Assembly (NCBI GenBank): GCA_047495785.1
Contig: JBLDXI010000021.1
Span: 2,170,001-2,234,000 of the forward strand
Origin: Lepidodermella squamata
Taxonomy: Eukaryota > Gastrotricha
DNA length: 64,000 nucleotides
Direction of reading: 5' to 3'
Shown here piece by piece: positions 50,181-59,891 of this stretch; position 1 is the stretch's first letter, and the number at the start of each line of letters is the position of its first letter. The notes beneath the pieces are model-generated. The model worked only from the letters and a program-made list of their open reading frames with translations, was not told where the DNA came from and did no database searches. Both the position numbers and the translations under genes were made by a program.

Positions 50181-53100
50181 ATGGCCAACCGCTCGGCCGA
50201 CGATGCCTTAGTGGCGGGGAGGCGCACTGCTTCAGGCCACCACCGCCAGCCGACGCCGCCTTTCCCCGTCGCCCCTCGTCACCTCTCCAACGCCGCCGAC
50301 GAGTCGCTGATGCCGATGCTTGTGCCGTCGCCGTCGTCCGGCTCGCCGAGCTCTCCAACTTCATCGCAACAACAGCAGAAGGCGCCGAGTCACCGCCACC
50401 AGTTATTGCAACCAGTTGCGGCTGACAGCGGTGGCGACGCCCGCCTGCATGCCTCAGCTCACCGGCACCAACTGTCGGGTGCCATCAAACGGCTCACAAA
50501 AGCAATAATCGTGCTAGCTCTATTTCTCGGTCTTTTCGTTGTTCTCGCCGTTGTTTTCATGATCTTGTTTTTACTCAACCAAAAGCTGCTGATGCGCGTC
50601 GAACCCGGTGGCGCGTCTGTGCTGGGACCTAACTCTAGGGGCGCCCTTGACAACAGAAGCAACAACACTATGGATGGCTGTCGCAATGTTGAATGCATCG
50701 TCAGTCTGAGCCAATTAATGCAATCGATCAACAAATCGATCGATCCGTGCGAGGATTTCTACGACTATGCGTGCAGCCATTTCGTTGAACAATCTCAACT
50801 CGACACATCGGAATCTAGTCGATCGGCTTGGGATTTGAACAGCCAGACCATTGATAAAACCCTCGAAGCAATACTCAATTCAGGTGAGAGTTGAAGCCAT
50901 TCGAAATCAATAAGTTAAAATCAATTTCTTTCATAATAGATCGAAATGCCAGTGAAATAACAAGTGCAACAGAGTTGAAAGCCTTTGACTTCTTCATGTC
51001 TTGTCTCGACACGGAGAAGATCAATACAAGAGGCCGGGAGGAAGCTGCTAATTTACTGCGAGGTATCGGCTCCGGTGACTTTTTCGTCTACGGAGTTCGC
51101 AACCGTGGCGTAATATCGGGCACGAAAGTGTTCAATCCGGCAGAGTGGAATCTTGAAGACAGCGTCGTGAAGCTTGTCACGCATGCCTCTTTCACGGTCG
51201 GCGTGTTAGGTCTTGTCATCCATCAAGATCAGCGAAATGTCTCGCGAAATATTGTCACAATTGATGCACCCAACTTGACCTTGGTAATTTTTGCGACATT
51301 AAGATTTCAGCCTTAAAATTTTTTAAATTCTATCAGGGTGGGCGGCAGTTGTATATCAATAATTCAACTAATTCGCATCTAATGACAGCTTATTTCAATT
51401 ACGTATACAAACTAGCCAATTACTTCGCTCCAGCTGAAAGGAAGCTCAAGGTGAACAACAGTTCGATTTGGGGAATCATCAACTTCGAGCGTAGAATAGC
51501 CGAGGTAAGATTTTCAAATGCTTAAAAAAATTATTCTCTATTATCTATCTGCTGTAGATTGTCCCACCAGCTGCAGTTTATGAACACGTGGCGGAAAACT
51601 ACCGCGTGTTATCAGTCAAAGAACTGCAACTAGAGTGTCCGATAATCGATTGGGAGCGAACCTTCGCGCGTATCATGGCCGATATCAAACACAAAGGTCC
51701 TAATGGCCAGGAACCGCAGTTGACAGAGATTGCTATATTCGGCGATTACTTGCCGAAACTAACGAAATTGATCGCAGCTCAGTTGGGTTCGCCGAATGGG
51801 GCGCTTCACATTCACAATTATATGGTATGAAAGCTGAATGCTGATTTTTTATCCACAGCTATTTAATTTGAACCTTAATAGAGCTTTGTGGGCCTTCATG
51901 CCCATGCGGACGACCTTGGCGAAATAATAAGCAGCCTCAATACGGAATTTGAAAACGTACTCAGTGGCGTGACATCGGCTGCTACTGTCCAGCAGCAAAC
52001 ATCTGAAGAAACGGATCTCGACAACAGCTCCGATACGATGATATCTGTTTCTTCGGATGAAGATCGCGAAGATGTTTGCAGAGTTAAAACCAAAAATATC
52101 TTCGGTCTGCCTTTATCGAAAAGCTACGTTAAGAAGCACTTCAACTCCGAAGCTAAGCTTGTTGCAACCAGACTCGTAGAGGACATCAAAGCTGGGTTTA
52201 TGGACGAGTTGGAAGATCCAGCGGTCGACTGGATGGACCAAGTAACGAAGCAACAGGCTCACAAGAAAGCTGATAAAATGTAAATTATCTTTAGAAATAT
52301 TTCTGCTCTGTAAAGTTCTGTTTATTCTTAAGGGTGCTAAACGTCGGCTATCCTGATGTGCTTGAGAAAGAATCTGAAATCGATGAAATGTTCGCAGATC
52401 TGATTATCAATGACGATTATGTCGAAAATGTGTTGAACAACTACAAATTTTCGCTTAAAAAGGCCTTCGAAGAGTTGAACAAATCGCCGGATCGTAGCAA
52501 ATGGGAGATGGATCCAATCGAATCGAATGCATACTACACCACCAGCGCAAATAAAATCGTAATTCCAGCCGCTATTCTCCAGAACCCGTTTTTCAATCCG
52601 AACTGGATCGATGCGATAAATTACGGCGCGATTGGCACTGTGATTGGCCATGAAATAACGCATGGCTTCGACGTCGCTGGCAGTCAGTTTGATGCGAGCG
52701 GGCAAATTGTTGATTGGTGGGACGCGACAACTCGCGAACAATTTACATCTCGCACAACATGCATCTCCGAGCAGTACAGTTCTTACGAGGTTATCAACGG
52801 GCTAAAAATCGACGGCGAAATGACGCTGTCGGAAAACATCGCAGACAACGGCGGGCTAACAGCTGCATACCGAGTAAGATTCGTTATTTTTTTTACAAAT
52901 TGTATCCAATTTACAACGTAATTTTTCAGGCCTTTCGTAAAAAAGTGGGCAGCAGAGCTGCGGAGAAACTGCTTTCGGGAATAGATTTAACTGCTGAACA
53001 AATTTTCTTTCTGTCTTTCGCTCAAGTATGACAGCTTTTCAAAAATGCAATTTCCAGCTTATTTCTTTGAAATTTTAGGTTTGGTGCCAGAATATTCGTC

Positions 53101-53255
53101 CGGAGCAATTGGCGAACGATGTTGAGACTGATACTCATAGTCCTAATCGTTACAGGGTTATTGGCGCTTTGTCGAACAACGTTGACTTCGCGCGTGCCTA
53201 TTCGTGTCCCGCCGGCTCCTTCATGAATCCTCCGAAAAAGTGCAAAGTTTGGTGA
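50181..53255 (+). CDS. Neprilysin-like M13 metallopeptidase A
   Basis: Type II membrane zinc endopeptidase, expected to cleave peptides outside the cell. Exons 50181-50883, 50940-51283, 51337-51504, 51558-51824, 51882-52279, 52333-52873, 52930-53025 and 53079-53255 give 897 aa. A long Pro/Ser/His cytoplasmic tail (about 1-92) precedes one transmembrane helix (about 103-127). The M13 ectodomain starts at SIDPCEDFYDYAC. Key elements: substrate-anchoring NAYY (about 692), zinc site GHEITH (H733, E734, H737), third ligand in SENIADN (E about 794), and the C-terminal CKVW. An acidic Ser/Asp-rich insert lies at about 525-560. The GTG at 50124 is upstream and in frame, but ATG 50181 is preferred. 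AATAAA overlaps the stop codon. It is the first of three paralogues here. Confidence 0.93.
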
Positions 53256-53684
53256 ATAAAACATGTCAATAATTTACTTCAATCGAGCTGCTGCTGCTGC
53301 TATTATGCTGAACAATTATAACTCTTATTTGACGGTATTTCATATTATAGCGAACTGTGCAACTTTTCTATTGGCAGATAACATCAGGTATTACTTATAA
53401 TCGTGTAGATTATTGTTATAAATGATATAGCAGGCCTTTTTTCAGTAAAAGAAACATGATTTTTGGCTGGTATATTCAGTTCATTACCTATCAAAAGAGA
53501 ATGCGTAGGTATATCGATATAAAATACACGATGCTTTTTTAATCAAGCAGTGCCTATTTATAGACTGCTGAGCTTTCTGGAAACAGAATCGTCGGCTCAG
53601 TGTAAATAGTCTTGTTCGGGACCATTTTGCGTGATTTCTTTCTTTTATGCACGAGAAATCGCATTTCAACCGCATATTTCCCCT
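53256..53684. other. Short intergenic spacer
   Basis: AT-rich 429-bp gap between M13 gene A and the orphan membrane-protein gene. It starts at the gene A polyadenylation signal. No features beyond this. Confidence 0.5.
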
Positions 53685-54044
53685 ATGGCGACTGTGCGTT
53701 TTGCAGAAAATCCTGAACCGATTGCCCTTCAAGACCCGGTTGACGAGGACAAAACCGACGATTTGCTTGAATTCGATGGCGATTCTTCGGTTGTCGATCT
53801 CATGGAACTGGGCCTGCAGGTGCCAGAAGAAGAGCCTAAACCGCACTGCGGCCAGTCGAAGCTATGCATATGCGTCACTAACATCGTTGCCGTCATTTTA
53901 ACCCTGCCCACTCTTTTCTTACTAGCGCTGATCGTTTGCATTGTTCTATTCCTGTTCAACATCACGCCGTGGCTGGGTTCATGGCTTTCGGCATTGGAGA
54001 ACGGCGGCTCGGCAACGAATCTTCATTTCAGCAGGCAACACTGA
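53685..54044 (+). CDS. Small single-pass membrane protein, unrecognised
   Basis: One uninterrupted exon of 119 codons starting at ATG 53685 (MATVRFAENPEPIALQ). The N-terminal 60 residues are strongly acidic. A short Cys/Lys segment (CGQSKLCIC) precedes a single hydrophobic helix of about 27 residues (IVAVILTLPTLFLLALIVCI, continuing), then a short tail. AATAAA follows at about 54085, supporting an independent transcript. It sits between two M13 genes on the same strand. The acidic cytoplasm-like N-terminus plus helix resembles the N-terminal part of the neighbouring peptidases in layout only, so it may be a decapitated paralogue fragment or an unrelated small protein. No catalytic or extracellular domain is present. 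Confidence 0.55.
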   Translation: MATVRFAENPEPIALQDPVDEDKTDDLLEFDGDSSVVDLMELGLQVPEEEPKPHCGQSKLCICVTNIVAVILTLPTLFLLALIVCIVLFLFNITPWLGSWLSALENGGSATNLHFSRQH

Positions 54045-54248
54045 GTTTTAATGTATGATGAAGATCCGTTAGCAGCTATATGCATAATAAAAAGTCAATA
54101 CACTGTCTGACAGGGCGCTATGCTTTTTTTGATACTTCTGAAAGTTATTAATGATCTCAGGTGTGGTGTAATCATTAGATCTGCAACACGTAGTCTATAC
54201 TATAGCGATCACCGAGTACATCATCCGCTATTTTCTTGGCAACAGATC

Positions 54249-56922
54249 ATGGACTCGATGTGGCAAATGCGCCAGTTGGAAGATGAATCTCCGCCGTCTG
54301 TCGTTGTCAGCCGCCTTCGGGCCGTCATAATCACTCTGTCCCTTTTCATGGCATTTTTCCTAGCCCTAGCTGTTGTCTTCGTCGTTTTATTCCTACAGTT
54401 GCAAGTCGAAGCAGATGAAATTCGGAGACTAGAGATCGAAAACGAGAAGAAACTGCTAGAGGAGCAAGCTCAGGAACTCACTTCAACCATGGATCGATCG
54501 GCCGATCCGTGTGAAGACTTCTACGAATACGCCTGCGGTCGATTTGCCGAGGAAAATCCTTTGCTTGGTTCAGAGGTTGACATTTCAACGTTGAGGTTGA
54601 TGCAAAAACGAGTCGACAAAGCCCTCGATGCGATACTCATCTCGCTCGAGGCTATGGATTCCAGCAGCACCGCCTTCCAGAAGATGTTTCAGTTTCACGC
54701 CTCTTGTTTGGATGTCGAAACAATCAACGAGCGCGAAAGCGACGAGGCAGATAGTTTGATACTTAGCCTAGGTCCCGGGGCGTTGCTTGTCTATGATTCG
54801 ACGGAGGAACGCAGTTTTAACTACTCCAGTAGGAAAGATCTGGAAAGTAATTTGGCTAAAGTGTTGCTGCATGCCGGGGTTTCAGACGGTGAAATAAACG
54901 TCGGGATTTTTCGCATGTTAATTTCTCAAGACTTGAAAAATTCTTCGCGAAACATTCTGTTTATTGACACGCCCTTAAATTTCATTTTGGTGAGCATCAA
55001 GATTCCTTGAATGCTTTGAATAATAGAAATAAATCTTTCAGGGTCCAGGTAGTCGTGAACTTTACGAGAATCTGGCTTCGAATTCAACAATGATGTCTGC
55101 CTACTTTGACTATCTGTATGAAATCGCGCTTTTCTTCGCACCAATTGATGAGCAGGTGGATAGATCCGCTATTCAAGACATCATCGACTTCGAAACGAAG
55201 CTGGCTAAGGTTGGGGATGATAATTCATACCAGTAAAACGTATTAATTTATTTTACGCTTCAGTTGACTCCACCTCAATCAGAATACGACAAAGAGTTGG
55301 CAAATTATCGAATTTCAACTACTTCCGACCTGGAGCGGGAAAGCCCCTTTATCAACTGGGCGAAATTTATAAGGAAAGTTGCGCAAGAACTTGGGTTACC
55401 CGAGCCAGAACTCGAAGAGATTGCGTTATTCGGCAGCAGTCTAGCCAAATTATCCGAATTCATTGCTGACGAAATTCGATCGAACCCATCACGCCTCCAC
55501 AATTATTTGGTAGGTAGTCTTAGATTGTATCCTCTTTAAATTATAAGGATAATTGCATTTCCTATAGGTTTTCAGGACCATTCACAATGTTGCAGATGAC
55601 TTGGGTGAGACCATAGGCGGCATTCAGCGAAATTTCACCAGCCTCTTGACGGGAAGTTCGGCCCCTCGGGCTCGGCATCATGTATGTCGAGAGAAAACTA
55701 AAGCTGCGATGAGTTTACCGCTGTCGAAAATGTATGTCGACAAAAATTTCAGCCCCCGCGCGAAAGAAGCAGCGAGTCAATTGGTGAAAGACATTAAATC
55801 AGCTTTCATCCAAGAGTTGGAAAACGGCGTTGAGTGGTTAGATGAAACTACCAGGAATAATGCGATCAAGAAGGCTACCAATATGTGAGTCTGCCATTAC
55901 GAATTATTTCAATCGGAACTCTGAGATTTTACTAGGGCTTTAAACGTGGGCTACCCTGCCATTCTAGAAGATTCTCAAGCTTTGGATTCCATGTTTGCCG
56001 ACTTGGAACTGACTTGGAACAACTACTATTCGAACGCCATTGCCGTCAAGCGTTTCGCTACAAGGCAGCAATTTATGAAAATGAACACCTCACCGAGTCA
56101 AGTCGAATGGGAACTTGATTCATTCGTGATCAATGCGCGTTACATTTTCGAAGGCAACCGCATGATATATCCCGCAGCTATTCTTCAAAGCCCGGCCTTC
56201 AACCCACTTTGGATAGAACCGATCAACTACGGCAGTATTGGGCTCATCATGGGTCATGAACTAACACACGGGTTTGATGTTATCGGCAGTCAGTATGACG
56301 CTAATGGCGAGTTGGGACATTGGTGGGACAATGCGACGCGGGATCAATTCAGCGAGCGCGCTTCTTGTCTCGCGAAACAGTACAGCTCTTACGAAGTTGT
56401 TAACGGCTTGAACGTCGATGGGTTGCTCACTCTGTCGGAAAATATTGCCGACAATGCGGGTCTTAAATTAGCTTACAGAGTAATAGGAGTTGAATTGAAA
56501 TTTTGAGATCTATTTTTTTATCCGATTATAGGCTCTCAGGAGCAACGTTGGTGAGGGAAACCTTCAGAAAGCGGTGCTGCCTGGTTTGGACTTATCCAAT
56601 GAGCAGGTCTTCTTTCTGTCATTCGCACACGTGAGTTTTAAAAATTTGATCTTTTTATCATGACGTATCTGAATGTCTGCTTTTTTGCATTAGGTTTATT
56701 GCGAAAACATTCGTCCTGAACTTTTAACGACAAGCCTAATGATTGAACCACATTCTCCAGCCAAATTTCGGTGAGAGGGCGGTATTTTCTTTTTCATTGA
56801 GAATAAACATATATTTACACAGAGTAATTGGCTCATTATCGAATTCGGCTGATTTTGCTCGAGCATTTTCTTGCGCCGCGGGATCGCCGATGAATCCTAT
56901 TGATAAATGCGTTGTCTGGTGA
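54249..56922 (+). CDS. Neprilysin-like M13 metallopeptidase B
   Basis: Second paralogue. Exons 54249-54989, 55042-55209, 55264-55509, 55568-55884, 55936-56479, 56532-56630, 56694-56770 and 56823-56922 give 763 aa. The cytoplasmic tail is only about 22 residues before the transmembrane helix (about 25-52), and a charged coiled stalk ([20 protein letters not shown]) links it to the ectodomain at [13 protein letters not shown]. The zinc site GHELTH is near residue 598, SENIADN follows, and the C-terminus is CVVW. The substrate motif reads NARY instead of NAYY. Exon 1 lacks the intron present after the first ectodomain segment of gene A, and the last coding part has an extra intron shared with gene C. 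The stop overlaps AATAAA. An upstream in-frame ATG at 54120 exists, but it would add a hydrophobic segment that fits type II topology poorly. Confidence 0.92.
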
Positions 56923-57728
56923 ATAAAATCGAAACTTTATTTGATATTCACGCTTTTAAATAAATTCTCTCAGTTTGAAAAATAAAAAATACATATTATT
57001 TTGACAAAGTCTTGTTCGACATGAGCTGAATACACTTCGACATATGAAATTGGTGGCTGAATCACCTTTGCCCGATATTCCCCAAAAGACGCGTCTAGCA
57101 ATGATACGCCTCAACTGTTCGTGTGCGTTTTTCGATACCAGAGTATCCGGTTTTATTCGAAAATTCGGCCTCGATTGCTTCTTAATGCGCAAGTTATAAC
57201 GGTAATGCAAACGTGAGGGAAACCCCAGCAAGCGTAAATTTCGGAAGTAGCATTTAGGATATGCTTTATTGTCTGTGATTTTCCAAACAACTCATCAGCT
57301 GCGAATGCTTCCATACGAATATATGCTATCCGTACGGTTATGAGCATTAGCATCTTATCACAGACACCGATCACGCTGCGCTTGAAGCCCATAAAACGCG
57401 CCGTTAATCCAAAAACCTGTTTTGTGTTACATGGGGCCATACCTGTCGATTTGTTTGCAATGCTGGCCGCAACACAATCGGCACGCGCTCGCGCACGTGA
57501 GTTCTGCTTTTCATAGCAAGCGATAGTTATTATTTACCGAATCCCCTCATTCATTCCCGCTCTACGTATAAAGCAGCACAATTTCCGATCTTTCGCTTCA
57601 TAATCCGATTAATTTATTTTGCCAAAACGGCTCAAAAACAAAATAATGTAATAATCTATCTATAAAAGATCCGCACGGGGTCTCTATCCGTTTAACTGAG
57701 CTAAAACGGTTCCTTTATCACTCGGTTT
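56923..57728. other. Convergent 3' flanks of M13 gene B and the OTU-like gene
   Basis: No coding exon recognised. Two overlapping minus-strand frames of about 90 codons (56956-57440) share no family resemblance. The gene B polyadenylation signal lies at its left edge. Confidence 0.5.
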
Positions 57729-58708
57729 TTATACCGGTAAGAAGACTTTGCCATTATCGAACCTCAGCTTGATCACCGGCGGCCGTGCCGATTTATCGCC
57801 TTTCGATCGGATCGAATAGTACCGGTTTTCACCCTGGCTATAAGCGATATGAAGCTGAGGGACGTGTTGGCTCTCATTGCCAATCTTGAATCGAAAATTA
57901 TGCCCGTTGATAACAACATTGTCACGAATGTTTACCTTGACAACTGTTTCAGGCTGATGGATGAATATTGCGACTTTTTCGATTTGCGCGAAGGCGTCGA
58001 CTTTCGGCTCGCTTTCTTCCCACGACGTCGAGTACTCGAAAACCGAGCCTGATGTCGCCAATTAGTCACAGTTTAGTTAGTCATAAATATTAGTTATTTT
58101 TACGACAAACCAAGAATGCCAATTGAAAACGGCTGGGCGCTTTCAGCGTTGCTTCGAGACGTTATCAAGTGGCGGGTCACTTTTGATTTCGCCAATTCAG
58201 CGAGCCCCGCCAACGGCGAGCCGTGCAGCTGGTCTATCAGTGCCAAGAATAGCCCATCGTCGTTGCCCGTCGCGACGCTGCGAGCCTCAAGTCCCAACTC
58301 GCTCAACCGCGCATGCAGCCGAGCTGTGTCCGAGTCGCGATCTTGCCGGACTCGCTTCGGCGGGCTCGACGGCAGCAACACATCTGCGGGCAGCTCTAGA
58401 AAACGCTTCTTCTTCGTCGGTGTCGGTTCGAAGACCTCGTCGTCGTCTTCGGTTGCCTCGGCGAGGTGATTTTGAAGCCGAAACTGCGCCAGCGCTTCAC
58501 TGATTGAACCCGTCACGCTCGGCTGAACTTCGCTGCTCACACTCGAGTCGCGTTCGCTCAGCGAAATATTCATAGACCTCATAGTTGCTCGCCGGAGCAG
58601 TAAGCTGCTGCCTCGGGACGAGTTATTTGGACATCGGACTTCGAGAAATGACGACCATGAGCGCTTCACAGTTGACGTCAAGTCAATGGAAATACCTGGC
58701 GCCAGCAT
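57729..58708 (-). CDS. OTUD3-like OTU-domain protein, apparently inactive
   Basis: Two exons, 58708-58111 and 58048-57729, give 305 aa. The N-terminal half is Ser/Glu/Asp-rich with basic, possibly nuclear-targeting clusters (TPTKKKRFLE, PPKRVRQDR). The OTU-like region (about 140-290) begins LSELGLEARSVATGNDDGLF and continues LALIDQLHG. It later shows VAIFIHQP and PQLHIAYSQGENRYYSIR, matching the OTUD3/OTU layout of GDGNCLFRAL.DQL...LHIAY..GEHY.SVR. At the three catalytic positions Asp reads Asn, Cys reads Gly (GGG at 58253-58255 complement) and His reads Asn (57835-57837 complement). Active family members are deubiquitinases; this one likely binds rather than cleaves, if expressed. The intron keeps frame. 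It lies inverted inside the M13 gene cluster. The OTU assignment rests on pattern recognition by eye. Confidence 0.72.
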
Positions 58709-59891
58709 TTCTTTGATTTATAAGGTCTAAAAGCGTAAGATATAACTTCTATAGGTCGAAGATAATTCTCTCCTTGTTTAAACTCATTTCCATTGGGTTA
58801 ATTAAAATTTGATATTATAATCTTGAAGGAAAAATTCTAACGAGATAAAAACTAGCCGACAGGCAGTTTCAGCCCATCATTAGTTTAAAGTTTGAAGCTA
58901 CCACTCTTCGTCATAGGCGTAGTATCTCGTCAGCCTATTGTTAGATGAAGTTTTAGATTTTAACACGTCGTAGTGCTCGCGTAAGCGAAGGCATTTGTAA
59001 GGCTTTAATCCACACTGCTTAACAACAAATAGTAATGAAATATTATACATGCTTATCTACGTAGAAGCAGCGGTTTGTAAAATAACAACAGCGATAATAT
59101 AGTTACAGCGGATCAATGTTGTTTTATGAGGCGCGTTCACCTCGAGCGCGGCATTGCCAGCGCGTGAATTCACTGTTGATGGATGGCCAAAGTGTGATGG
59201 ACAGCTAAAAAACACAAACTACATGCGCTGCACAACCATACAATAATGCCCCCTTTTCAGATACATTCGTCACTTCAACACCTCAATACCTGGTGCCTAT
59301 AGACACAGTGAAGTTTTCTTCAAATTCATACTCATATATATGTATGAAACAGTATGAAAATACTGAGCACTACGTTAGGTTACCCCTTGAACTTTTAAAT
59401 GGCTTCAAACCACAATGAGTGAGATTTGAACGTAAAAAATTGACCCTTAATTTGGATGCTTTTCGCACACCCATTATCACTTTTTCTACCTCTATTCTCC
59501 AGTTTTTGTCTTGAGAACCTGAAGAAAGTTTCGTTTGTCAGAAGTGCGTATTGCGAATATAATACGATGCAATTTACAGGCGCGAAATTATTGCAGTATT
59601 GGTCATCGAGCGTCTATTTCCGTTCGATACTATAGCCGTGCGAAAGGGAGTATCCGAGCGAGAAATAACGAGCGGAAGCGCTATTTTTATATAGCGTGCC
59701 GCCGGTTAAAAACAACAATTTTATTTCTTTTTTTGTAGGTTTTTACCCTTTTTATAGGTAGAAAGTTGCTATGATTTATTAGCTTATATTATATTCTAGT
59801 TATTTTCTAGATGTTTACTTGTCGTGAGAATTTCACTAAAAAGATGGTCATTTTTTGTTCGGTTAATTAAACTGCGATGATCCGGTGAAAA
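58709..59891. other. Divergent intergenic region (1.2 kb)
   Basis: Lies between the OTU-like gene start and M13 gene C start, likely containing both promoters. One 67-codon plus frame at 59535-59738 has no features. I see no RNA genes or repeats of note. Confidence 0.5.
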
